This document shows positions 1-12,182 of a DNA stretch of 64,000 nucleotides, piece by piece (the first letter of the stretch is position 1; each line of letters starts with the position of its first letter). The stretch lies in the NCBI GenBank assembly GCA_034428435.1, contig DAOUHY010000265.1:19461-83460 (forward strand), read 5' to 3'. Source of the stretch: Bin5 sp034428435 (GTDB lineage Bacteria > Chloroflexota > Anaerolineae > Caldilineales > Caldilineaceae). The notes under the pieces were generated by a model. The model was not told the origin of the DNA, did no database searches, and worked only from the letters and a program-made list of their open reading frames with translations. A program made the position numbers and the translations under genes.

Positions 1-2095
<2,095 letters not shown>

Positions 2096-2184
2096 CGGAC
2101 GCCTCGCTTGGTTCGGACAGACAAAAAACGCAGTTTTGAGGACAGGAGTCAATCCCATGCCTCCAGACGTACAGACTGCTGCCG

Positions 2185-2190
2185 ATTTTA
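2185..2190 (-). promoter_or_regulatory. Candidate extended -10 promoter of alaS
   Basis: On the minus strand the sequence TGCTAAAAT provides an extended -10 box (TGn followed by TAAAAT) about 90 bp before the alaS start. I see no good -35 hexamer at the usual distance, which is common for extended -10 promoters. Predicted by eye only. Confidence 0.4.
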
Positions 2191-2291
2191 GCAAATTCGA
2201 GGCCGATTGGGGAAACCGCGCAGGGGTCGGCTTTGAGTTCATTCCTTCCTCATCTTGGCGATGAAGCCGGTCCGCGCTAATAATGGCCACA

Positions 2292-2319
2292 GGTGGCGCC
2301 GAAGTCGGCATTTGCCACC
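2292..2319 (+). other. Stem-loop in the leader of the ABC exporter operon
   Basis: GGTGGC pairs with GCCACC, and inside it GCCG-AAGT-CGGC forms a second stem, so the whole folds as one long hairpin with a small ATTT bulge. It ends about 50 bp before the ATPase start. No T-run follows, so it is not a simple terminator; a regulatory leader or chance are both possible. Confidence 0.3.
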
Positions 2320-2370
2320 ATTTGCATGTACTGAAGTCGTACAGTTGTCATTCGGGTCGGACATTGAAGC

Positions 2371-3357
2371 ATGCCTGCCATTTCGGTACGCGAACTGCGT
2401 AAGACATTTCAATTGAAGCGCAAGGCAGCAGGTCTGCGGGGGAGTTTGCGCGCGCTGTGGCGGCCGACATACGAGTCGATCGAGGCGGTGCGCGGGCTTT
2501 CGTTCGAGATGGAGGATGGGGAGCTGCTGGGCTTCATCGGACCCAATGGCGCGGGCAAGTCGACGACTATCAAGATTCTGACCGGCATATTGCATCCAAG
2601 CGGCGGCGAAGCGGAGGTATTGGGCCATGTGCCGTGGCAGGAACGGCAGGCGCTTGCCTTTCAGATCGGCTCGGTCTTCGGTCAGCGTCCTCAGCTTTGG
2701 TATCACCTGCCGGCAGTGGATACATTTTACCTGTTCGGCAAGATCTATGAGCTCGACGACAGGTCGCTAAGGCAGCGGATCTCGTTTCTGGCGGAGGCCT
2801 TTGAGATCGAGGAGCTGCTGGAGACGCCGGTGCGAAAACTGTCGCTGGGCCAACGGATGCGCTGCGAAGTTGCGGCCTCATTACTGCATAAGCCGCGCGT
2901 TCTACTGTTGGATGAGCCGTCGATCGGACTCGACGTGGTGGCCAAGCAGAGGCTGCGCTTGACGATTCAGCGCATGAATGAACTTGAAGGCGTGGGCGTA
3001 TTGCTGACGAGCCACGATGCCGGTGACATCGAGACGCTGTGCAGGCGCGTGATCATCGTCAATCACGGCGAGATCGTCTATCGCGACAAGGTGTCGTCGC
3101 TAAAGCGGCGCTATCTGACGGTAAAGACTGTCGACGTGCGCTATAACGAGCAGTTGGCCGCGGATTTCAGCCTGCCGGGCGTGGAGATGGTCAAGGTGGG
3201 GCGGTACGGGGCCAAGATGCGCTTTGATACGCGAGTTACGCCGGTGGAGCCGGTGATCAGCGGCCTGGCGGCCGCGGGCAGCCTGGCTGACGTAACGGTT
3301 TCAGAGCCGTCACTTGAGGATGTGATCAGCGCAATTTACGCGCGTACGGAGGCTTAA
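2371..3357 (+). CDS. ABC-2 type exporter, ATP-binding subunit
   Basis: ATPase of an ABC-2 exporter, 328 residues. Walker A GPNGAGKST is at 57-65, the signature LSLGQ at 157-161 and Walker B VLLLDEP at 177-183, followed by the switch His in LLTSHD. After about residue 240 comes a C-terminal extension typical of ABC-2 ATPases of this type. Its two partner permeases follow directly (2 bp and 3 bp gaps), so all three are surely one operon and one transporter. The permeases are of the ABC2_membrane_6 (formerly DUF990) kind; the substrate cannot be read from sequence. ATG start at 2371. Confidence 0.93.
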   Translation: MPAISVRELRKTFQLKRKAAGLRGSLRALWRPTYESIEAVRGLSFEMEDGELLGFIGPNGAGKSTTIKILTGILHPSGGEAEVLGHVPWQERQALAFQIGSVFGQRPQLWYHLPAVDTFYLFGKIYELDDRSLRQRISFLAEAFEIEELLETPVRKLSLGQRMRCEVAASLLHKPRVLLLDEPSIGLDVVAKQRLRLTIQRMNELEGVGVLLTSHDAGDIETLCRRVIIVNHGEIVYRDKVSSLKRRYLTVKTVDVRYNEQLAADFSLPGVEMVKVGRYGAKMRFDTRVTPVEPVISGLAAAGSLADVTVSEPSLEDVISAIYARTEA

Positions 3358-3359
3358 AA

Positions 3360-4214
3360 GTGCGCATTAAGGAGGCAAGCGCCCTGACTGGCGAGGGTCG
3401 CGTTCGTGAACATTCGGCAGCGGCCGTGGCCGGCAAATACTGGGCCGTGTTTCGCACGCAGTTGCTGAACAGCCTTGCCTACCCGATCGACTTGCTGGGG
3501 CGAAGCCTGCTGATCGTCCTCTTCATGTGGATCTTCATGAACCTGTGGCGGATTACGTACGGCGCGATGGGCGCGAACTCAATTGCCGGGCTAACGTTGG
3601 CGGACACGATGTGGTACCTGATGATGGCGGAGGCGGTCATGTTGAGCAAGCATGACCTGTCAGAGACATTCTCTGAGCAGGTGAAGGACGGCAGCGTCGC
3701 CTATCTGCTGAACAAGCCGTTCAATTTCATCTACTATCACTTCGCCGCCGGGCTGGGCGACAGCGTTCTGGCCTTTGGCGGTAACCTCTTAATTGGCAGC
3801 GCAGTGGTCTGGCTGATGGTAGGCCCGCCGCCGGGGATAGCGGGCTGGGTATTCGCGGGTGCGGCTGTGGTCCTTTCCTGGCTGCTGGACTTCTGCTTTT
3901 CGGCGCTGATCGGCCTGAGTGCGTTTGTTGTCGAGGAAACAAATGCCTTCCGCTGGATCTACCAGAAGTTCCTGCTGCTGCTGGGCGGGGTGCTGATTCC
4001 GCTTGATTTCTTCCCGGCCTGGTTGCAGACGATTTCGCTCAATTTGCCGTTCGCCTGGATCATATACGGGCCGGCGCGTCTGTTCGTCGAACCGAGCCTG
4101 GCGCGGCTGGGGCACGTCTTCCTGCAGCAGTGCATCTGGCTGGCTGTTGTCGGCGGCATCGTTTGGGTGATTTACAGAAGGGCGGTGGCGCGGCTGGTGA
4201 TAAACGGGGGTTGA
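3360..4214 (+). CDS. ABC-2 exporter permease, ABC2_membrane_6-like, first subunit
   Basis: Membrane subunit of 284 residues with about six hydrophobic segments. A soluble N-terminus of about 35 residues precedes the first segment (YPIDLLGRSLLIVLFMW). It starts with GTG at 3360; the Shine-Dalgarno GGAGG lies at 3348-3352, inside the end of the ATPase gene, and fixes this start. With the next gene it should form a heterodimeric channel driven by the upstream ATPase. No substrate can be proposed. Confidence 0.88.
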   Translation: MRIKEASALTGEGRVREHSAAAVAGKYWAVFRTQLLNSLAYPIDLLGRSLLIVLFMWIFMNLWRITYGAMGANSIAGLTLADTMWYLMMAEAVMLSKHDLSETFSEQVKDGSVAYLLNKPFNFIYYHFAAGLGDSVLAFGGNLLIGSAVVWLMVGPPPGIAGWVFAGAAVVLSWLLDFCFSALIGLSAFVVEETNAFRWIYQKFLLLLGGVLIPLDFFPAWLQTISLNLPFAWIIYGPARLFVEPSLARLGHVFLQQCIWLAVVGGIVWVIYRRAVARLVINGG

Positions 4215-4217
4215 GCC

Positions 4218-5015
4218 ATGGGCCGGCAGTCCGCATTTGTTCTGGCTTTGTGGAAGACGAATCTTCTGAGCGCGATGGAGTACCGTGTCTCATTCCTGAC
4301 GCAGGTGTTTGGAATGATGCTCAACAACGCCATCTATTTCGTCTTCTGGATCATATTTTTTGCCCGCTTCGAAGAGATAAACGGTTGGGATCTGGTCGAC
4401 ATGCTGTTCCTGTTCGGCGTCGTCGCGACCGGTTTCGGAGCCGGTACATACCTGTTCGGAAATGCGGTGCGACTGTCGTCGCTGATCGCCAACGGCCAGA
4501 TGGACTACTATCTGTCGCTGCCGCGTCCCGTACTCCTGCATGCACTGGCCAGCAGCAGCAACGCGTCATCTGCGGGAGACTTCACGTACGGACTGTTCAG
4601 CTTTGGCGCCGCAATCTACTTCTCCGGTTCGTTCGGGGGCTTGATGTTACTGCGCTTTACGCTGGGCTGCCTGGCGTCAATAGTTGTACTCATCTCCTTT
4701 CTGGTCCTGGTACAGAGCCTGACTTTCTGGATTGGCAATACAAGCCTGCTGACGAGGCACGCGTTCAATGCGATTGTTACCTTTTCTCTCTATCCGATCA
4801 CTCTCTTCGACGGCACGGCCAAGCTGCTGCTGTTTACGCTGATTCCGGCGGCCTTCATCGGGGCACTGCCGGCAGAGTTTGTGCGCAGTTTTGATCTGTT
4901 GCAGCTGGCCCAGATCTGCGCCGGCGGCGCGGTCTTTCTGTTGCTGTCGGTCTTCGTCTTCTACCGCGGCTTGCGCCGTTACGAGAGCGGCAGCGCGATC
5001 CAGGTGCGGATGTAG
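4218..5015 (+). CDS. ABC-2 exporter permease, ABC2_membrane_6-like, second subunit
   Basis: Membrane protein of 265 residues, about six transmembrane segments, resembling the ABC2_membrane_6 family (LSAMEYRVSFLTQVFGMMLNN near the start). ATG at 4218, three bases after the previous stop. It is the last gene of the exporter operon. The terminator is not obvious: the 128 bp after the stop contain an inverted repeat (TTCAATT ... AATTGAA near 5043-5070) with no T-run, and then mobile element copy 1 begins. Confidence 0.88.
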   Translation: MGRQSAFVLALWKTNLLSAMEYRVSFLTQVFGMMLNNAIYFVFWIIFFARFEEINGWDLVDMLFLFGVVATGFGAGTYLFGNAVRLSSLIANGQMDYYLSLPRPVLLHALASSSNASSAGDFTYGLFSFGAAIYFSGSFGGLMLLRFTLGCLASIVVLISFLVLVQSLTFWIGNTSLLTRHAFNAIVTFSLYPITLFDGTAKLLLFTLIPAAFIGALPAEFVRSFDLLQLAQICAGGAVFLLLSVFVFYRGLRRYESGSAIQVRM

Positions 5016-5143
5016 GTTGCGCTCCTCGCATTCGCTTCCAGTTCAATTGTCGACTTTTCGCCAGAATTGAAGGGCGAACAGCCATCTCATTGGACCTGCA
5101 TCGGATAGAGGTCGGGGGGATTGGGGACAGATCGCTTTTTGGG

Positions 5144-5579
5144 GGTGCATCGCTGATTTGGAGTGGGAACAGTCAGGCGGGGAATCGGTGCCAGCGGTGG
5201 CGGGGGAATCGTTTACAGGCTTTTGGAGAAACGCAGGGCAGGCACGAGGGTGAGGAGAGAGTGGAGAGGAGCGAGGAGAGAGTGCCGCAGTGTAGTCTGC
5301 GGGGGACTGGCGGGACGTGGTTTGGCTGGACACTTTCGATTTGGCACTCGTTACGAATAGCGACACCAGGTCGGCGAGGCATGTTGTAGGAGAGGGGGCG
5401 TTGCGGGGGCGGAGCCCCCGCACAAGGGAGGGCCGACTAGGCCCGACCGCCCAGAAATGCAGTGGTCAGTAGTCAGTGGTCAGAGACGGCGCTCTGGCTG
5501 CCTCAGATTTGATCGCGGAGCGGCCATGGTTAGGTCTCTGCCAGAGGATTGCGTTAGCTCACCCCCATTTTGGGATGCA
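5144..5579 (+). mobile_element. MITE-like non-coding element, copy 1
   Basis: Element of 436 bp. The left end reads GGTGCATCGCTGATTTGG and the right end, reverse-complemented, reads TGCATCCCAAAATGGGGG: imperfect terminal inverted repeats. The 11-bp word CGCTTTTTGGG occurs directly before (5133-5143) and after (5580-5590), as a target-site duplication would. The core 5381-5452 matches the two other copies base for base except at one loop position; it holds a GCGGGGGC/GCCCCCGC hairpin (5403-5421) and a GGGCC/GGCCC hairpin (5430-5444). The middle part differs from copies 2 and 3. No transposase is present, and short reading frames in it are by-products of the repeat. Confidence 0.75.
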
Positions 5580-5597
5580 CGCTTTTTGGGCAACCGT

Positions 5598-5626
5598 TTG
5601 CTCACGTCCCCCGATTGTGATAGCAT
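5598..5626 (+). promoter_or_regulatory. Weak candidate promoter of the zinc-ribbon/M42/mutY operon
   Basis: TTGCTC at 5598-5603, then a 17-bp spacer, then TAGCAT at 5621-5626 preceded by TGA, an extended -10 arrangement. It lies 19 bp after the right end of mobile element copy 1 and 42 bp before the zinc-ribbon gene. The -35 match is poor. Confidence 0.3.
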
Positions 5627-5667
5627 GAGCCAGACCAATTTCGACCCAATTGACACGGGGAAGCCGT

Positions 5668-5880
5668 ATGTCCGACTGCACCGAATGCGGAACCTGGAAT
5701 CCCGACGATAAGGAAGTTTGCTGGCGCTGCCAGGCCGTATTGCCGAGACCGGTGGAGAACAAGCCGAAGCGCCGCCTGATGATACTGGGCATGCCGGTCT
5801 GGGTGTGGATTGTGGTTGGGTTGATCTTTGTCCTTCCTCTCTTTGGCCAGTGCGCGCAGCTTGGAGTCCCCGCCGGATAG
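5668..5880 (+). CDS. Small zinc-ribbon membrane protein
   Basis: Predicted 70-residue protein. Four cysteines (C4, C7, C18, C21; CxxC-x10-CxxC) form a zinc ribbon at the N-terminus, a basic KPKRR patch follows, and one transmembrane helix (about 38-60, VWVWIVVGLIFVLPLF) lies near the C-terminus. I chose the ATG at 5668 with GGGGAAG upstream over a longer TTG reading. The stop TAG overlaps the GTG start of the first M42 peptidase by one base, so it is co-translated with it. Function unknown; such proteins are usually membrane anchors or adaptors. Confidence 0.7.
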   Translation: MSDCTECGTWNPDDKEVCWRCQAVLPRPVENKPKRRLMILGMPVWVWIVVGLIFVLPLFGQCAQLGVPAG

Positions 5881-6962
5881 TGAACAGCGACGATAAGTCT
5901 TCGGAATCGGACAGCTTTTCTCTGTTAAAGGAGTTGAGCGAGACGCCTGGCGTCAGCGGCCAGGAAGACCGGATTCGCGCGCGTGTCAGCGACCATCTGG
6001 CCCTGCTGGTTGATGAACTGCACACAGACACTCTCGGTAATCTGACTGGTCTTAAGCGCGGTAGCGATTCGTCCGGCAGGCGGGTGATGGTGGCGGCGCA
6101 CATGGATGAGATCGGCCTGATCGTTACCCGATTGGAGGAGGGCTTTGTGCGCTTTGCGCCGGTTGGCGGCGTAGACCTGGGGGCATTGCCGGCTCAGGAG
6201 GTAACGGTTCACGGCCGCTCTGATCTGCCGGGGCTGATCGCCAGCCGGCCGCCCCACGTTCTCTCCCAGGAGGAGCGGGGAAAACCTTTTGCCCAAGCTG
6301 ATCTTTTCATAGACGTCGGTCTGGCCGCGGACAGGCTGGCAGAGTTCGTCTCCGTTGGGGATTTCATTTCCGTCCGCCAAAGTGCAGACAGGTTGGGTAA
6401 CGGGCAGGCTACCGGCAAAGCCTTCGACAATCGCGTGTCGGTTGTCGTTCTGCTGCAGGCGCTGCGCATTCTGCAGGGACGCAGCCACGCTTGGGACATT
6501 TTCGCCGTGGTCACGGTGCAGGAGGAGATCGGTCTGCGCGGGGCCAAGACGGCCGCTTTTCGGGTAGCGCCGGATGTGGGGATCGCTCTCGACGTGACCT
6601 ACGCGGAGCAGCCGGGCGCGACCCCTGAAGAGTCGCTTGCGATGGGAAGCGGACCGGCCATTGGGCTGGGGCCGAACCTGCATCCCGTTTTAAGAAAGCT
6701 GCTCGTCGACACGGCCGAGCGCGACGAGATTCCCTATACGAACGAGGTTCTGCCTGGAAATTCAGGGACCGACGCCTGGGCGATGCAGGTCTCGCAGTCC
6801 GGCATTCCTACTGCGCTGATTTCGGTACCGATCCGCAACATGCACACGCCTGCGGAAACGGTCGCGCTCAAGGACATTGAACGGAGCGCGCGGCTGCTGG
6901 CTGAGACTATCTGCGAACTACCGGACGACCTGAACGCTCTGGCGCTCGACGGCGAGGCTTAG
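5880..6962 (+). CDS. M42 family metallo-aminopeptidase, first of three
   Basis: Cytoplasmic zinc/cobalt aminopeptidase of the M42 (TET/FrvX/glutamyl aminopeptidase) family, 360 residues. Family motifs in order: AAHMDEIGL (metal His and Asp), GKAFDNRV (bridging Asp), VTVQEEIGLRGA (catalytic and metal Glu), IALDVT (metal Asp) and RNMHTP (last metal His). The start is taken as GTG 5880, overlapping the previous TAG; the frame is open further upstream but that part runs inside the zinc-ribbon gene. Two paralogues follow. M42 enzymes form dodecameric tetrahedra that finish peptide breakdown, so this cluster probably processes peptides released by proteases such as ClpXP. Confidence 0.93.
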   Translation: MNSDDKSSESDSFSLLKELSETPGVSGQEDRIRARVSDHLALLVDELHTDTLGNLTGLKRGSDSSGRRVMVAAHMDEIGLIVTRLEEGFVRFAPVGGVDLGALPAQEVTVHGRSDLPGLIASRPPHVLSQEERGKPFAQADLFIDVGLAADRLAEFVSVGDFISVRQSADRLGNGQATGKAFDNRVSVVVLLQALRILQGRSHAWDIFAVVTVQEEIGLRGAKTAAFRVAPDVGIALDVTYAEQPGATPEESLAMGSGPAIGLGPNLHPVLRKLLVDTAERDEIPYTNEVLPGNSGTDAWAMQVSQSGIPTALISVPIRNMHTPAETVALKDIERSARLLAETICELPDDLNALALDGEA

Positions 6963-7015
6963 CCACCGAGGGCATCGGACGCCGGCGCGTATTGACGCAC
7001 GCAAGATTTTTTGCC

Positions 7016-8038
7016 ATGAATGAACTGCTCGAGAAACTGTCCAAGGCCCGCGGGGTGGCGGGACATGAAGGCGAGGTGCGGGCCATTCTGCGGGAGGCGC
7101 TTGCCCCGCACGTGGAGGCGTTGACGGTCGACTCGATCGGCAACCTGATTGTCCGCAAAGGAGGATCGGGCGACAGTAGAAAACACCGGGTGATGCTCGC
7201 CGCGCATATGGACGAAGTGGGCGGGATGGTTATGCGCGCCAATGCGGACGGCACGGTGAAGTTTCGCAGCGTCGGCGGCCTGGATCCGCGCATTCTGCCG
7301 GGTAAAAGGGTTCGGATTGGGGCGCAGTCGGTGCCCGGGGTGATCATGCGTGCGCCACATGCGGCGCGTTCGGGGAAGCGCGTGGCGCCGATTTCCGATC
7401 TACTGATCGACACGGGCGGCGCAGGTGGTATCGAGCCGGGCGACATGATTACATTTGAGAGCGAGTATGAGGAGTACGGACGACTCTTGAAGGGCAAAGC
7501 ATTTGACGACCGGGTAGGCTGCTATGTGCTGGCCGAGCTGATGAAGGGCGATTACGAATGCGAGCTCGTCGGGGTCTTCACCGTACAGGAAGAGATTGGC
7601 TTGCGCGGCGCGGGTGTGGCTGCGTACGCGGTCGAGCCGGACGTCGCGGTAGCGCTTGAAGGCACTGTAGCGGACGACCTGCCCAAGCAGCAAGACGTCA
7701 GTCCGACGACCGAACTGGGGAAGGGTCCGTCGATTTCGGTGATGGACCGGAGCGCACATGCGGACCGGCGGCTTGTCCGCATTCTGACGGAGACCGCGAC
7801 CGCCCACGACATTCCGTGGCAATTCAAGCAGCCCGGCGTCGGGGGAACGGACGTGGGTACTATTCACCTGGCGCGCGAAGGCGTGCCCGCGGTGGCCGTT
7901 GCCGTGCCCTGCCGCTATATACACACTCCTGCAGCGCTGATGGACCCGGCGGACGTGAAGAATGCGATTGAACTGATGAGCAGAGCGCTATCCGGACCCT
8001 TGGGGCGGCCGTTGGAGGCCGAGCGGAGTGAAGCATGA
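7016..8038 (+). CDS. M42 family metallo-aminopeptidase, second of three
   Basis: 340-residue M42 peptidase. Motifs: LAAHMDEVGGMV, GKAFDDRVG, FTVQEEIGLRGAG, ALEGTVADDLP (Glu-type metal site where the first and third paralogues have Asp) and CRYIHTP. All metal ligands and the catalytic Glu are present. ATG 7016 is preferred; it has no strong Shine-Dalgarno, and a TTG eight codons earlier is the alternative. Its stop overlaps the next gene in an ATGA. The different metal-site residue suggests a different side-chain preference from its neighbours, but this is inference. Confidence 0.93.
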   Translation: MNELLEKLSKARGVAGHEGEVRAILREALAPHVEALTVDSIGNLIVRKGGSGDSRKHRVMLAAHMDEVGGMVMRANADGTVKFRSVGGLDPRILPGKRVRIGAQSVPGVIMRAPHAARSGKRVAPISDLLIDTGGAGGIEPGDMITFESEYEEYGRLLKGKAFDDRVGCYVLAELMKGDYECELVGVFTVQEEIGLRGAGVAAYAVEPDVAVALEGTVADDLPKQQDVSPTTELGKGPSISVMDRSAHADRRLVRILTETATAHDIPWQFKQPGVGGTDVGTIHLAREGVPAVAVAVPCRYIHTPAALMDPADVKNAIELMSRALSGPLGRPLEAERSEA

Positions 8039-9036
8039 GAGCTTTGATTGAGGAACTGTGCGGTGTCTTCGGCCCGAGCGGGCAGGAGGAACGGATCCGG
8101 GAGGTGATCAGCGGCCAACTGGACGGGCTGGTCGATGAGATGCGGACGGACAGGCTCGGCAACCTGATCGGGGTGAAACGTCCGACCGTCAGCAGTGAAG
8201 GCGGCAAGCGGATCATGCTGGCTGCACACATGGACGAGATCGGTGTGATGGTGACGCACGTTGACGCGCAGGGGTTCTGCCGCTTCACCACCATCGGAGG
8301 CGTGCTGATGAACTCCCTTATCGGCAGCCGCGTCCAATTTGCCAATGGCGTGGAAGGCGCGTTCGGGATGGAGGGCTCGCCGCTGGCGCGCGAACGGCCG
8401 ACGCCGCAGAAGCTATTTCTGGACGTGGGGGCAGACTCGAAGGAAAATGCGCGGGTTCAGGTTGGCGATACGGCCGTTTTTCGCAGTAGCTTCGGCGAGG
8501 TAGGGGACAGGTTGTTCGCTGCCAATTTGGATGACCGGATCGGGTGCGCGGTGCTTATCCAGACGCTGCGGGAGCTTGAGAGCTCCCCGCACGAAATCCT
8601 GGCCGTTTTCACGGTCCAGGAGGAAGTGGGTGTGCGCGGGGCCACGACCGCGGGCTACGGACTGGAGCCGGAGATCATTCTTGCCATCGATGTTACGGCC
8701 ACCGGTGACTTTCCGCAGGCGACGCCAATGGAGGTGGCGCTGGGGAAAGGCGCGGCAATCAAGGTCATGGACCGGCGCATGATTGCCCATCCAAAGGTAC
8801 GCGGCTGGCTGGAAGACACAGCGCAGGCATTCGACATCCCTTACCAATTGGAAGTGCTGGAGTTTGGCTCGACCGACGCCGCGGCAGTACAGGTCAGCCG
8901 CGCCGGCGTCCCCGCGGGGACGGTTTCCATTCCCTGCCGTTACGTTCACTCCCCCTCGCAAGTAGCCGACTACAATGACGCGCTCGGCGCGGTACGCCTG
9001 CTGGTGAACGCGCTCAGCGGAGAGTATCCCTCGTAG
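8035..9036 (+). CDS. M42 family metallo-aminopeptidase, third of three
   Basis: 333-residue M42 peptidase starting at the ATG of an ATGA overlap with the second paralogue, so the two are translationally coupled. Motifs: LAAHMDEIGVMVTH, NLDDRIGC, FTVQEEVGVRGATT, AIDVTATGDFP and CRYVHSP. Complete for the family (about 330-360). With the two upstream copies it could build homo- or hetero-oligomeric particles, as reported for TET peptidases of Pyrococcus. mutY follows 58 bp later on the same strand. Confidence 0.93.
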   Translation: MRALIEELCGVFGPSGQEERIREVISGQLDGLVDEMRTDRLGNLIGVKRPTVSSEGGKRIMLAAHMDEIGVMVTHVDAQGFCRFTTIGGVLMNSLIGSRVQFANGVEGAFGMEGSPLARERPTPQKLFLDVGADSKENARVQVGDTAVFRSSFGEVGDRLFAANLDDRIGCAVLIQTLRELESSPHEILAVFTVQEEVGVRGATTAGYGLEPEIILAIDVTATGDFPQATPMEVALGKGAAIKVMDRRMIAHPKVRGWLEDTAQAFDIPYQLEVLEFGSTDAAAVQVSRAGVPAGTVSIPCRYVHSPSQVADYNDALGAVRLLVNALSGEYPS

Positions 9037-9094
9037 TCAGCATTTCGTTATCGCAAATCGAAAATCGCAGGGCGAGCCACAGATTCGGGCAGCT

Positions 9095-10198
9095 ATGCAC
9101 AAACAGATTGCAGACCGTCTGACTGCCTGGCAGGCTCATCAGTTGCGGGACCTGCCATGGCGCAGGGACCCTGCCGGCGCGCGTGATGCGTACGCAGTCT
9201 GGGTCAGCGAGGTCATGGCTCAGCAGACGCGGCTGTCTGTTGTCGTGGACTATTTCAACCGCTGGATGGAGCGGTTCCCGACTCTGGAGACGCTGGCACG
9301 CGCAGACCAGCAGGAGGTCCTGAAACTGTGGGAGGGGCTGGGCTACTACAGCAGGGCAAGGAATCTACACAGAGCTGCGCGGATTATTGCCGCTGAGTTT
9401 GGCGGTCAGTTGCCGCGGACACGGGCCGAACTGCTGTCGCTGCCCGGTATTGGCGAATATACAGCGGGCGCGATTCTCAGTTTGGCCTTCGGGCAGCACG
9501 AACCGGTTCTCGACGGAAACGCAAAACGGGTAATCAGCCGTTTGTGGGATGTTGACGCGAGGATCGAACTCCGTTCGACTGAGAGCCAGCTTTGGGGGCT
9601 TTCACGGAAGATGGTTGAGGCTGCGTCTGCGCCCGGCGCCATGAACGAAGGGTTGATGGAGTTGGGGGCAATTGTGTGCAGACGCCGCAATCCCCTCTGC
9701 GACTGCTGTCCAGTGCAGTCCTTTTGTTTGGCTCACAGGCGCGGCGTACAGGAGGAGAGGCCGGTGCGCGCCCCGGTTCAGAAAGTCCCCCATGTTGAGT
9801 TCGCGGCCGCGATAATCTGGGAAGATGTGCCTGGTCAGTCACGAATGCTGATCAGTCAACGCCCTGAGAGGGGTCTTCTCGGCGGGCTCTGGTCCTTTCC
9901 CAACGGGGCAAGAGAGGCTGACGACGAGGACCTTCAGGCGTGTGTGAGGCGTGCTGTATGCGAAAGTCTGGGCGTGGCGGTACGTGTTGGGGAGAGGGCG
10001 GCTACAGTGGAGCACGCGTTTACCCATTTCCGCATGACTCTTACGGCCTTCCACGCGCGAATCACTGCGGGAGAGCCCCAGGCTGTTGGCGTAGCCGACT
10101 GGTGCTGGACCTCGCTGGACGAGATTGAAGAGTTCCCCTCTCCCGTTCCGGATCGCAAGATTATCGCCGCTTTGCGCGACTTTGCGGAAAGCGCCTAA
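9095..10198 (+). CDS. mutY: A/G-specific adenine DNA glycosylase
   Basis: Removes adenine mispaired with 8-oxoguanine or guanine in base-excision repair. 367 residues. The catalytic Glu is in SEVMAQQT (E39), the helix-hairpin-helix is LPGIGEYTAGA (116-126), the catalytic Asp is in VLDGNAKRV (D140), and the [4Fe-4S] cysteines are C195, C202, C205 and C211 (C-x6-C-x2-C-x5-C). A NUDIX-like 8-oxoG recognition domain fills about 225-360. ATG 9095. It lies downstream of the M42 genes and convergent with clpX. Confidence 0.95.
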   Translation: MHKQIADRLTAWQAHQLRDLPWRRDPAGARDAYAVWVSEVMAQQTRLSVVVDYFNRWMERFPTLETLARADQQEVLKLWEGLGYYSRARNLHRAARIIAAEFGGQLPRTRAELLSLPGIGEYTAGAILSLAFGQHEPVLDGNAKRVISRLWDVDARIELRSTESQLWGLSRKMVEAASAPGAMNEGLMELGAIVCRRRNPLCDCCPVQSFCLAHRRGVQEERPVRAPVQKVPHVEFAAAIIWEDVPGQSRMLISQRPERGLLGGLWSFPNGAREADDEDLQACVRRAVCESLGVAVRVGERAATVEHAFTHFRMTLTAFHARITAGEPQAVGVADWCWTSLDEIEEFPSPVPDRKIIAALRDFAESA

Positions 10199-10545
10199 GC
10201 GCACACAAAGACTAAGGTAGTTCCTCTCTCGTTCGATTCTCAGGGTGAATCGCAGGTTGTTTTGCGGACGGCTTCGCAGTTGACGGGGCCCACTGGCGCT
10301 CACACTCGTTGCAGAGCCGACCGCATCCCCGCTCTACGCAGCAGGGGCAATGAAGGCAGTTTCTGCCGCTTCGTAGCTGCAAGAGGAGGCGCGGTTGGAC
10401 CTCTTTGGACGACGTCAGGGTTGACTCTTGCTTGCTTGTGAACAGGGTGGAAGCAGGGTTTATGACGCACAGACAGCGTTGGGCCCTGGTTGCGGGCGTG
10501 ATTCCCAGCATTGAAGCCGCTGCCTGCCGAGGACCGGGTGTATGA
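10199..10545. other. Convergent mutY/clpX intergenic region with a possible Cys-rich minus-strand ORF
   Basis: 347 bp between the convergent mutY and clpX stops. I see no clear terminator. On the minus strand an open frame from ATG 10511 to 10212 (99 codons) carries eight cysteines in a ribbon-like pattern (CLHCPCC, then CGRLCNEC) in its middle, directly downstream of clpX. It lacks a convincing ribosome binding site, and I do not recognise a family, so I do not call it a gene. Confidence 0.3.
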
Positions 10546-12048
<1,503 letters not shown>

Positions 12049-12182
12049 CGCGTTAATGGGTACTGTCCCGTCCTATATCAGAGCACTGCCGGGGCCGCAA
12101 TTTTTGAAACTTGCGGCCGCCGGTTTCCGGGATAGGCAGCCAATCGAAGCATATGTGCGGCCGCCCGATCCTAGTGTCTAGG

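Noticed and set aside
2096..2370. T-box riboswitch before alaS
   Set aside because: No T-box sequence on the minus strand and no terminator/antiterminator pair; the GGTGGC hairpin at 2292-2319 lies further from alaS than its candidate -10 box and lacks the T-box consensus.
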